Assembly (NCBI RefSeq): GCF_902830275.1
Contig: NZ_CADESW010000006.1
Coordinates: 248,001-312,000, forward strand
From: Burkholderia stagnalis
GTDB taxonomy: Bacteria; Pseudomonadota; Gammaproteobacteria; Burkholderiales; Burkholderiaceae
Length of the DNA stretch: 64,000 nt
Reading direction: 5' to 3'
Below, in pieces: positions 27,022 to 35,255 of this stretch (position 1 is its first letter; every line of letters starts with the position of its first letter). The position numbers and the translations under genes are program-made. Under the pieces are notes generated by a model. The model saw only the letters and a list, made by a program, of their open reading frames with translations. It was not told the DNA's origin and did not search any database.

Positions 27022-28239
27022 ATGACAGAAGACGAAATCAAGGCATGGATCGCGGACCCACGCCGCGCCGATACGCTGCCGTTCGGGGTATACGAGCCGG
27101 CGTACCAAAAAGGGATCACCGGCGCCGCCCTTGTGGTGCGCGGTGTGGTGTATTTCCGCGACGGACACACGCCCGCCGTGCGCGCCGCGATCGTGAAGTG
27201 CTTCGAGCAGTACCGCGCGGCGATCGACGAGTACACCCACGCGCTGCAAGTGGCCGCCGGGGAAAAGCCGTCGAAGGAAGGTCCGCTGCGCTGGTTCTAC
27301 ACTGAGGGCGAGCAGCCCATGACGCTCGACAAGGCGCCTGGTCTTGCCGCTCTAGTGGAGACCATCCCTGCCAACGAAGCACTCGTCGTACAGCTCACCA
27401 GCGCTGAGCACAAGCTCGCGACAGGGTTCTACGAGTTCGCCGTCTTCACGATCGCGGATTGGCAAGCGAACCTCGGACGCGGGATGGACGTGATCGACTT
27501 CACGGTCCCGCGCGCCTTCCTCGAGCAACGGCCTGGTGTGTTCCAGGCGCTGTTCGCCGCTTTCTGTGAAGCCCTGCCCACGGTGTCCGGTCACGCGGGA
27601 TTTGCAGTCAACGTGCCGCCTATGGGACGGGAACCGAACGAAGCGAGCGAGTATTTTTTCGCGCGCCGCTATGGTCCGGGGATCGATGTCGGTGATCCGA
27701 TGGGCGTAAGCACGGTCGATTTGATTGGAAAGATCAAGACGGTGGACTGGCTCGTTGCTTTGGACGCGGACCTCGTGGGCACCGCTGGCGGAACCGACTC
27801 GCTCACACTGCCGCCCGACTGGTATGTGCGTCAGCCGTTGAAGGACGGTGGCTTGATCGTTCAAGCGGGCGCCGCCCCGCAATCCGGCGTATCTGCTGGT
27901 CCGGGGAAGCCTCCTCTGCCCCCGCCGGCGTATGTGCTGCTTGACGCGGCGCTGCGTCCCATCATTGCGGAAGCGATGGACATCCTGCAAAGCGGCACGC
28001 TTGACAGCACTGCGCCGATGCTCAATACGACCATCGCGACCGAAGCCTGGCTGAAGCGCTTCGTTCTGCCAGACGATCAGATCATGTCGCAATGGCAGGC
28101 TTTGCACGCAAGCCCGAAGGTGGCGGAAAGCAAGCCCGCGATCGCCGCGAATCTGCGTCGGCTACGGAAAGCAATGAGACTGCCCGATGTACCCGCAGCG
28201 TCGAATGGGTTCGGCTACGACAGCGTATCGGGCTCCTAA
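27022..28239 (+). CDS. DUF3396-type putative type VI immunity protein
   Basis: 405 residues, no signal peptide or membrane segments, so cytosolic. The pattern ALPTVSGHAGFAVN followed by PNEASEYFFARRYGPGIDV near residue 200 is what I recognise from DUF3396 proteins, annotated as the type VI immunity family. Position right after the nuclease gene supports protection of the producer against its own effector. The last roughly 130 residues extend past the DUF3396 core and include a Pro-rich linker. Confidence 0.75.
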   Translation: MTEDEIKAWIADPRRADTLPFGVYEPAYQKGITGAALVVRGVVYFRDGHTPAVRAAIVKCFEQYRAAIDEYTHALQVAAGEKPSKEGPLRWFYTEGEQPMTLDKAPGLAALVETIPANEALVVQLTSAEHKLATGFYEFAVFTIADWQANLGRGMDVIDFTVPRAFLEQRPGVFQALFAAFCEALPTVSGHAGFAVNVPPMGREPNEASEYFFARRYGPGIDVGDPMGVSTVDLIGKIKTVDWLVALDADLVGTAGGTDSLTLPPDWYVRQPLKDGGLIVQAGAAPQSGVSAGPGKPPLPPPAYVLLDAALRPIIAEAMDILQSGTLDSTAPMLNTTIATEAWLKRFVLPDDQIMSQWQALHASPKVAESKPAIAANLRRLRKAMRLPDVPAASNGFGYDSVSGS

Positions 28240-28279
28240 CACGGTCAAGAGCACAGTGCAGCACACGTTGGGCGGCAAC

Positions 28280-28633
28280 ATGAGTATCGGAGACGGACAA
28301 ACGACCGTCGTTGGCGTCAACAGTCGATCGTCCGGCGAGGACGAGGAAGTGCTTTGCAGTGGCATATGCCCGTGCAGTCGAATCGGTGTTGCGACGCGCC
28401 CGATGCGCGATGTCGCGCGAATCATGGGCGCTTCCCCTTCCGCCGCCGACCGGTCCAACAGCGTTTCCCGGCGGCGGCGTTATTCGCTGAACTGCATGAC
28501 AAAAGACGAACTGGCAGTCTGGGCCAACGGCCCAAGACGCAAAGACACTCTGCCCTTCAACGTACCTGACGAAGAACGCAACACATACTGGGTCCAGATG
28601 CACAAAACGGAAAAGCTCCCGCTCTCGTCATGA
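28280..28633 (+). pseudogene. Decayed duplicate of the effector-immunity pair
   Basis: This 117-codon frame joins two fragments. Codons 1-45 resemble the start of the nuclease effector (shared GQT..VGVN.R and VLCS...C.C..IGVAT). From the ATG at 28496 it resembles the start of the immunity protein (M-T-x-D-E-hydrophobic, then PRR.DTLPF). The nuclease core and most of the immunity protein are missing. It is best read as a deletion remnant of a second cassette; expression as a small hybrid protein cannot be excluded. Confidence 0.7.
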
Positions 28634-28652
28634 CCACTTGCACAGCAGAGAA

Positions 28653-28688
28653 GCTGGCAGCACAGCGAAGTCATGCCGTGCTGCCAGC
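28653..28688. terminator. Hairpin between convergent genes
   Basis: A perfect 11-bp inverted repeat (28653-28663 with 28678-28688) with a 14-base loop lies between the immunity remnant and the helicase stop at 28695. There is no T-run, so termination is only likely. Confidence 0.45.
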
Positions 28689-28694
28689 CGCATC

Positions 28695-30764
28695 CTATCG
28701 TTGCATTAAATCTTGCAAGAACTCCGATCCTGGCTTTATTGCTGAAACATGCAGGAGGTCACGAGCCCGCGTGCAGGCGACATAGAGAAGATGACGCTCG
28801 GTGTTGTAAATCTCCGTCAATTCCGCGTCATCTGACGCCATGTCGATGCGGCGCTGAGACGGAATGATGTCTTCGTCACAGGCCATAACTGCTACGACGC
28901 GAAACTCCATGCCCTTGGCCAAATGCATGGTCGTGACGTTGACAAACCCTTCCTCAGTGGCCATATCCTTGCCGAGCACTCGAGCCCGTAGGCCCGAGGC
29001 TTCAATGGCAGCCCTCGCCCGCGGAAACTCTTCCTCTGAGCGCACAAAGACACCGATTTCATGCGGCAGCACTCCGCCTGTTCCGGACTCCTTCAACCAT
29101 TGCCCAACGGCCTGACTTTCTAAATCGGGGCCGTCGAAGCTACGGATCACCGGCTCGGGTCCATTGAAAACGGAGATGGTGCCCTTGCGACTTTCCAGAT
29201 TTCCGTCCACGTCGGACACCTCCGGACCGAGCAACCGGTCGGCTTGTGAACGAATCTGATGCGAGGTGCGGTAATTGATGGTCAGCGTCCGGGCACGGCC
29301 TCTCACGTCCACACCCAGGGACTTCCACGAGAACGGCTGCTGAAAGATACGCTGCCCCAAATCTCCAGAAAAAAACAGCGCATTGGACCTGTCGCCGGCG
29401 ATAGAAGCCAGGAAGCGCAGTTGCTGCACGCCAATATCCTGAGCTTCATCAACGATGATGTAGTCGAACACCGGATGCTTGCGCTTTGGCATGACCTCGG
29501 CAAGTTTGCGAAACATCTCGGCCGTGGTGATCTTGCCGGTCTGTCGCAGGTGCTCCTTCACCTTGGCAAATACCCGCCAATACAGCGCGCGCTGCGCTTC
29601 GGGCAGGCGTGTTTTGCGGCCCAGTCGTTTTGCATCTCGGTACTCGTCCCAGCTTTCGAGTTGCCACGTATCGACCACGTCATCCCATTCGGACAGCAGG
29701 AAAGAAGTGTTGCCGCTCAGCCCATCGACGTCCCTAGCGGCTGACTTCAGCAGCAACGAAATTTCCTCTCGGCTGGCGAACGTCGGCTTGCCGAATTCCG
29801 CCGAATAAAGCTTGGCTCCAACTGCATCCATCGCGGCCACGTCGATGCGTTCGGCCAGCTTTGGCGTGTTGTAGGCGAGCCGGTACAGGTTCGACCGCAA
29901 TACATTTGCCAACGTGTCGGAGAAGGTGGAAAGCAGGATACGTGCATCCTCGTCATTGCGGGCCAGTTGCACAGATCGATGCAAGGCCACCACGGTCTTC
30001 CCCGTGCCAGCGGAACCGGAAACACGTGCCGGACCGCTGTAATCGCGCTCGACCATCTGCCGCTGCGCCGGGTGCAGGAACACCGTCCACTTATCCCACG
30101 GATACTCAAGTGCGCGCGCCAGTTCGTCCGTGTCGGACATCACGCGGAAGCGACGCTGAGCATCCGGGTGTTGGAACGGGTCTTCGGTCTTTTCCGCAAG
30201 CTTCGGTGCAACAGGTATGCCGCCTGTAGCCAGCTCCAATAGAGCCTCTGCCGCCTCACTAGGCAGGTGAGCCACCAACTCCAACAGACTGTCTTCATCC
30301 GCCGCACGCACGTCCAACAGCCATTCCGGGGGTACACCGTACGCCAGCAGTTGCTTGTCGCTGTATTTGCCAAAAAGTTTTGCGGACGCAGGGTTGGTCT
30401 TTGCCGCATATTCGGGAACGGAGATTTCCCGCACCAGCTCCCGGATTTCCACCAGCTGCGCCGCACCGGTAGCTGGATGCGTCTCCAACTTACGGCGCTC
30501 AGCCCACTGATAGGCCCTGTCGTGGTGATCGACGTAGCACAGCAATAGGCTGCCAGCAGTCTTGTGAACGATCAGGCGAATGTCGCGGCTGACCCGCACC
30601 GACCAAAAATTCGAATCTCTCGCCTTGTCTAGCTTGTGGAAACTGTGGCCATTGCCCGTCGGATCGACCTGCAGGTCAAAAGCCGTGGTCTTAGCCAGTT
30701 TTTGCTCGTCCCCAGTCAGTCGCGCGAGGCTAGCGGTGAACGTGTCGGCGATTCGGAATTCCAT
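28695..30764 (-). CDS. UvrD-family helicase with RelE/ParE-like N-terminus
   Basis: 689 residues from the ATG at 30764; the GTG one codon upstream is equally possible. Residues about 1-95 look like a RelE/ParE toxin fold (LDKARDSNFWSVRVSRDIRLIV, then YVDHHDRAY). The rest is a superfamily 1 helicase: Walker A GSAGTGKT near 250, Walker B IIVDEAQD near 435, GDLGQRIF, NYRTSHQIR, TTMHLAKGMEF and YVACTRARDLLH. Last gene of the Res-Mod operon, 17 bases after the preceding gene. Whether the N-terminal domain still cuts RNA or only binds a partner is unknown. Confidence 0.85.
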   Translation of the reverse strand: MEFRIADTFTASLARLTGDEQKLAKTTAFDLQVDPTGNGHSFHKLDKARDSNFWSVRVSRDIRLIVHKTAGSLLLCYVDHHDRAYQWAERRKLETHPATGAAQLVEIRELVREISVPEYAAKTNPASAKLFGKYSDKQLLAYGVPPEWLLDVRAADEDSLLELVAHLPSEAAEALLELATGGIPVAPKLAEKTEDPFQHPDAQRRFRVMSDTDELARALEYPWDKWTVFLHPAQRQMVERDYSGPARVSGSAGTGKTVVALHRSVQLARNDEDARILLSTFSDTLANVLRSNLYRLAYNTPKLAERIDVAAMDAVGAKLYSAEFGKPTFASREEISLLLKSAARDVDGLSGNTSFLLSEWDDVVDTWQLESWDEYRDAKRLGRKTRLPEAQRALYWRVFAKVKEHLRQTGKITTAEMFRKLAEVMPKRKHPVFDYIIVDEAQDIGVQQLRFLASIAGDRSNALFFSGDLGQRIFQQPFSWKSLGVDVRGRARTLTINYRTSHQIRSQADRLLGPEVSDVDGNLESRKGTISVFNGPEPVIRSFDGPDLESQAVGQWLKESGTGGVLPHEIGVFVRSEEEFPRARAAIEASGLRARVLGKDMATEEGFVNVTTMHLAKGMEFRVVAVMACDEDIIPSQRRIDMASDDAELTEIYNTERHLLYVACTRARDLLHVSAIKPGSEFLQDLMQR

Positions 30765-30784
30765 CACTTTTTACCTGACAGGTA

Positions 30785-31159
30785 TCACGCGGCGCGATAC
30801 AGATTGCCGCGATCGACCGCGAGCTTCCTCAGGCGCTTCGCGAGCTTCCTGCATTCCTTTTCGGCGAGAGCGCCAAAATCGACAACAGCGTGTGCCGGAT
30901 TTCCATCCACGGGGTCAGTCCGAAAGGAAAGCCCGACCGAACCGACTTCTTCGCCGTTGACTGCCCAAACGCCAGCGGATTGCAGACCAAGGTCCACCGT
31001 GTAATGACGATGCGAATCCTCTGCAGCGATCTGGTCACCGTCATAAACGGACAGCTTTCCGTCATCTTTCGGGAACGGAAAGAAGGCTTGGCTGGAAACC
31101 TCGCCATCTGGAAAGAAATTGGGATGCACCTGGCGCAACAGCAAGGTTTGGTCGTTCAT
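30785..31159 (-). CDS. Unknown protein in Res-Mod operon (124 aa)
   Basis: I do not recognise a family. 124 residues, soluble, acidic first half with a Phe/Pro-rich start and a basic C-terminus (KECRKLAKRLRKLA). The ATG overlaps the stop of the 366-residue gene as ATGA, so the products are probably made in fixed ratio and may form a complex. Confidence 0.7.
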   Translation of the reverse strand: MNDQTLLLRQVHPNFFPDGEVSSQAFFPFPKDDGKLSVYDGDQIAAEDSHRHYTVDLGLQSAGVWAVNGEEVGSVGLSFRTDPVDGNPAHAVVDFGALAEKECRKLAKRLRKLAVDRGNLYRAA

Positions 31160-32256
31160 GCTTGATATGTCTTGATGTTGTCACCCAGAAACGCGAGCAG
31201 CAACTGCCAACCACCAGCATCTAAGTTGAAATCGCGCTCCACATCTTCGCCATTCGCCGCGAACGCGTGGAAGCTTGCCTGCGCACCGGTCAAGTCGATG
31301 TCGAGCGAAGGATCTCCTTCCGCAGTCCATTCCAGCAACAGGTTTCCGTCCTGTTTGGGTGCAATCAGCGGCAGCGGCAATTTATCGGGGTACTCGGCGA
31401 CCAGCTTTTCGGAAACAAGCGCCAATGCATTGGCATCTGGAGCCAAGCCGCCACCGTCAAACCAGCCGTTTTCAAGCTGAGAAATCTCGTCGAACCTCGT
31501 AGCAATGGCGTGGTTCTTGATGACCTCGAGAGAATCGGCAGCAATGACTTTCTGTAAGCGATCCCAAGCATCATAGGTACCAATGCCAAGCACGCTAATT
31601 AGATGGCGCTTGCGACCGGCGTACGTGCGGGCGTTGTTGTGAAACGAATCTGGCATAGGCACTGTAGCTTGCCCCTCATCGCTCAACCGCAGGCGAAAAC
31701 TAGACTTTGCGAAATCGACTTCTTCGATGTAGCCAAGCAGGGCAATTTCACGCTGATAAACCTGATCGGCTGCGAGAACCAGTTGCTTTCGCTTGTCTTG
31801 GGTCAGGCGAGCAGGATCGTTCCCTCCCGGCCGTGGCAACTCCAGTGTTTCGTCTTCACGCAATGAACGACCGAACTGGTTGAAGTGACTCAGCAACTCC
31901 TTAGGGAAGCTTTCCGGAAGGGCAGCCACTGGAGCGGCGACACATTCCGCGACCAGATCACGAGCTTTTTCGAAGTAGTCCCGCTCTCCGCCTTGAAGGG
32001 CGAGCGCACCCGCGATGACCAACGCCAAAAGTGGCTTCGCACTGCCTTCGTCAATCCGCTCGATGTCCAACCGGAAGTTCGCTGCAAACCCCTTCGGTAC
32101 ACGCTGCCGGTCGGGGTGATCCTCCAGATACAGGTGCTTGGCCAACTCGACAATCAGGGCTTCGTATGCAGCGAGATCGCGTGCAACGTCGACGGGCAGC
32201 GTGTGCTCGTCGAATCGCGCGCCGGTGAATCTTGGTTGAGAGAATTCGGTCTTCAT
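31156..32256 (-). CDS. Unknown protein in Res-Mod operon (366 aa)
   Basis: Not recognised. 366 residues, soluble. The middle contains a compact beta-rich stretch (about 165-250, ALLGYIEEVDFAKSSFRLRL), and the C-terminal third resembles nothing I can name. A GAGGA ribosome site precedes the ATG at 32256, 19 bases after mod, and the gene overlaps the next by four bases. The tight coupling suggests a role in the restriction system, such as inhibitor, specificity or assembly factor. Confidence 0.72.
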   Translation of the reverse strand: MKTEFSQPRFTGARFDEHTLPVDVARDLAAYEALIVELAKHLYLEDHPDRQRVPKGFAANFRLDIERIDEGSAKPLLALVIAGALALQGGERDYFEKARDLVAECVAAPVAALPESFPKELLSHFNQFGRSLREDETLELPRPGGNDPARLTQDKRKQLVLAADQVYQREIALLGYIEEVDFAKSSFRLRLSDEGQATVPMPDSFHNNARTYAGRKRHLISVLGIGTYDAWDRLQKVIAADSLEVIKNHAIATRFDEISQLENGWFDGGGLAPDANALALVSEKLVAEYPDKLPLPLIAPKQDGNLLLEWTAEGDPSLDIDLTGAQASFHAFAANGEDVERDFNLDAGGWQLLLAFLGDNIKTYQA

Positions 32257-32275
32257 AAGTCCTCGCCGACCGAGT

Positions 32276-35137
32276 TTACCCCACTTTAAAAACCTTCATC
32301 ACCTCATCCCCCAAGTGGTTGATAACCTTCACCGCAAAGCGGCCGGTGCTCGGCTTGGGGAAGGGGCGCGAGGTGTCGCTGTTGAGAGTAGCCCAGGCAT
32401 CCGCATCGATTTCTGCCTTGAGGGTAGTCTTCAGAGCCTTGTACGGATCGTTCGCGCCGAGAAAGTACGCGTGTCGGACAAAGAAGGATTCCTCGTTGTA
32501 ATCAGTGTCGAGGAACCAGCAGGCGATGCCATCCGGGTCGTCGCTGCGCACTTCTCCTGTGCTCGGATCGAATACATCAACACCTCGGATCTTCACCACC
32601 AGCTCCTCTCCGACAGGTACTTCGATGACGTCACGCTTGCCATCATACTTCCGGATACTGTTACCCTTCGTATCAAGGACGTCCACGTCCGGTTCACCGA
32701 AGATCACAAATAAATTGCCCTTGCCAGTGTTCTTCAGGTCTTCTGCCATGTGCAGGTCTGCGTTCATCCGCGCTTTCAGTACGTTGATGCGGCCGAGCTT
32801 GCTGAATTCGCTGGCCGGCGCGTCGTAGTTGAAGGCGCAGGCGATCAGTACATCGAACCCGGCGTCGCCAGCTTCACGCGCGGCGTCCACGAGGTCCGCA
32901 CGGGACACGGTGCCGAATTCGGGGCCAACGAAGATGCCAGCGCGTTTAGATTTGTCGCCTTCCATATATGTGCCGACGGCCACCACATAGCCTTCGCCGG
33001 GCCACGGTTCCAGCGCGGAGAACTCAATCTTGTCGTCCTTGTTCTTCTGCTGAACTCCCGCCGTCTTGAGGTTGGACAAGATCATCGACGTAAAATCCTG
33101 CCCATAATCAGCACGATCTTCGGCCACGCCATCGATCAATTCATCGGCTTCATCCACACCGAGTACGCGGTGCGGACTGAGCGACTCCACCGTAAATGGG
33201 CCGGCCACGCGCACGCGCTTCTTGTCTTCATACGGCTTGTCGTAGAGGAATTCAAATTCGGCCTTGGCTGCGATGGCGGCGTCGATCTCCTTCTGCCTGC
33301 CAATGCGCTGCTGCCACCAGTCAGCGTGCAGCTTCTTAGCAACGGCGCTCCATTTGGCATCGGCTTCGCGCGGGATTTCCCATTCCGGCCAGTTTTTTCC
33401 TAGTGCATTGTTTAACTGCTCACGCAGCGGTTCAAGGGTTTGCTGGAACTTGTCCCAGATAACGTCGATCTCGGCGTTGTTGGCGATGGACTTTAACGTG
33501 ATATGCGGCACGCGCTCATACACGAAGCCGTGCGCAATGTTGGAATACACTGGTTGCGACGATGGCGCGCTGCGGCTTATTTCGGCTTCCTTCAGTTGCC
33601 CTTCCCGGCTGTCGGCGAGCAGGTAGAAGGGGTAACGTGCTCCCATGATGCGCGCACGGGCCAGTGCCAGTGCCACTCGCGAGGTGTCGATGGTGATCCA
33701 GCGGCGGCCCCATTGTTCAGCGACGTAGGCTGTCGTGCCGGAGCCGCAGGTCGGGTCAAGCACTAAATCGCCGGGGTCAGTAGTCATCAGAACACAACGC
33801 TCTATGACCTTTGCGTTGGTCTGAACGACATAAACCTTCGACTCCGTGAAACTACCCGTTCCGGTATCAGTCCAGAAGTTGTTCATTGAAGCCGCGGGGT
33901 AATCATCGATAAGGCGAACATAACGAAGTACTCCACCGGACGTGCCGTAGAGGCGGCCTGCCTTACTCAAGCGTTCGAGCCCTAAGCGTTCCGTCTTGAA
34001 CGTTCCCTTGCCCGGTCGAAAGATTGCCCCGCGCCAGAAGAACTCCTTCAGGTCGCCCTCTCCTAATGGCCGCTGACTCGTAATGTTGTCCGGGAAGAAG
34101 ACTTGGAACCGACCCGATTGCAGCTCGTCTTTCGTACCGCGCCACATACGTCCATCGACATCACGTAGGTAACTGTAGTAGTCGAAGCCAGATTGCTCGG
34201 CCTTGAGGCGTAACAGTGGTCGAACCTTCGCTTTGTCAGCGTCCTTGTAGTACCAGATGACGTAGTCCCCTGCCGCAGAGAGGCCGAGCGTCCCAAGGCT
34301 CGTCGTGCTCTGGAACGAAATGAGCGAGGCAAAGTTCCTGTCGCCAAATACCTCGTCCAGCAACACACGAACGCGATGAACATTCTCGTCGCTGATTTGC
34401 ACAAAGATCGAGCCACATTCCGTGAGCAGATCCCGCGCCACCATCAGCCGGTCACGCAGATACGTCAAATATGAATGAATGCCATCTCGCCACGTATCAC
34501 GGAACGCCTTCACTTGCTCCGGCTCGCGCGTGATGTGGCCGGCATTGCCATCTTTCACGTCGCGGCTGGTCGTTGACCATTGGAAATTGCTGTTAAATTT
34601 GATACCGTACGGAGGATCGAAATAAATACACTGCACTTTGCCGCGCAGTCCTTCACGCTCGGCCAGCGACGCCATCACCTGTAAGCTGTCGCCTAGAATC
34701 ATGCGGTTCTGCCAATGCCCCTCGTGCTGGTAGAACTCGGTCCTGTCCGCGCCTTCCGGCAGCCCGTTGAAGTCGCCGAACAAATCGCCCATCGCGGGAG
34801 GCGCGGCTGCTTCGCTGACCCGGCGCAGGTCGTCGATCAGCACCTTGGGTTTCACTTTTTCCTGGATGTAGAGCGGCGGCGCGTTGATCACCAAGTCGGA
34901 CCAGTCCTGCTGATCCTTCCCACGCCAGACCAACTGGGGGTCGAGGTCGCGATTGCGCTGCCCCTTTTCATCGTCCAGTCCTTTGCCACCACGGGGGTAC
35001 GCCACCTTCACTGGAGCCTGCTCGTGGTGCTGCATCACCGACTGATGCTCCACGGTTGGAATATTCTTACGCTTGGCCTCGTTATGGACGAGGTCTTCGA
35101 TTACTTTCGAGGCTTGCGTGGCAAGTTTCTTGGCCAT
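32276..35137 (-). CDS. Type III-like DNA methyltransferase (Mod)
   Basis: 953 residues, far longer than typical type III Mod proteins (about 600-700). The catalytic motif DPPY starts at residue 174, and the SAM-binding motif DPTCGSGTTA comes later near 459, the order of beta-class amino-methyltransferases that make N6-methyladenine or N4-methylcytosine. The target recognition region should lie between them. The roughly 400 residues after the methylase core are an added domain with mixed alpha/beta character and no motif I can name. Mod lies 118 bases after res and 19 bases before the next gene. Confidence 0.88.
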   Translation of the reverse strand: MAKKLATQASKVIEDLVHNEAKRKNIPTVEHQSVMQHHEQAPVKVAYPRGGKGLDDEKGQRNRDLDPQLVWRGKDQQDWSDLVINAPPLYIQEKVKPKVLIDDLRRVSEAAAPPAMGDLFGDFNGLPEGADRTEFYQHEGHWQNRMILGDSLQVMASLAEREGLRGKVQCIYFDPPYGIKFNSNFQWSTTSRDVKDGNAGHITREPEQVKAFRDTWRDGIHSYLTYLRDRLMVARDLLTECGSIFVQISDENVHRVRVLLDEVFGDRNFASLISFQSTTSLGTLGLSAAGDYVIWYYKDADKAKVRPLLRLKAEQSGFDYYSYLRDVDGRMWRGTKDELQSGRFQVFFPDNITSQRPLGEGDLKEFFWRGAIFRPGKGTFKTERLGLERLSKAGRLYGTSGGVLRYVRLIDDYPAASMNNFWTDTGTGSFTESKVYVVQTNAKVIERCVLMTTDPGDLVLDPTCGSGTTAYVAEQWGRRWITIDTSRVALALARARIMGARYPFYLLADSREGQLKEAEISRSAPSSQPVYSNIAHGFVYERVPHITLKSIANNAEIDVIWDKFQQTLEPLREQLNNALGKNWPEWEIPREADAKWSAVAKKLHADWWQQRIGRQKEIDAAIAAKAEFEFLYDKPYEDKKRVRVAGPFTVESLSPHRVLGVDEADELIDGVAEDRADYGQDFTSMILSNLKTAGVQQKNKDDKIEFSALEPWPGEGYVVAVGTYMEGDKSKRAGIFVGPEFGTVSRADLVDAAREAGDAGFDVLIACAFNYDAPASEFSKLGRINVLKARMNADLHMAEDLKNTGKGNLFVIFGEPDVDVLDTKGNSIRKYDGKRDVIEVPVGEELVVKIRGVDVFDPSTGEVRSDDPDGIACWFLDTDYNEESFFVRHAYFLGANDPYKALKTTLKAEIDADAWATLNSDTSRPFPKPSTGRFAVKVINHLGDEVMKVFKVG

Positions 35138-35255
35138 GTGTCTGTTGCTCAGTTGTCCAGCGCGTCGCGCTTCTCAGAGTTATTTGTCGGCGACTACAAG
35201 GCGGCGTTCGACCTTCCTGATATCTTCCGCTACCGACAAGTTTTCGGATTAAGGG

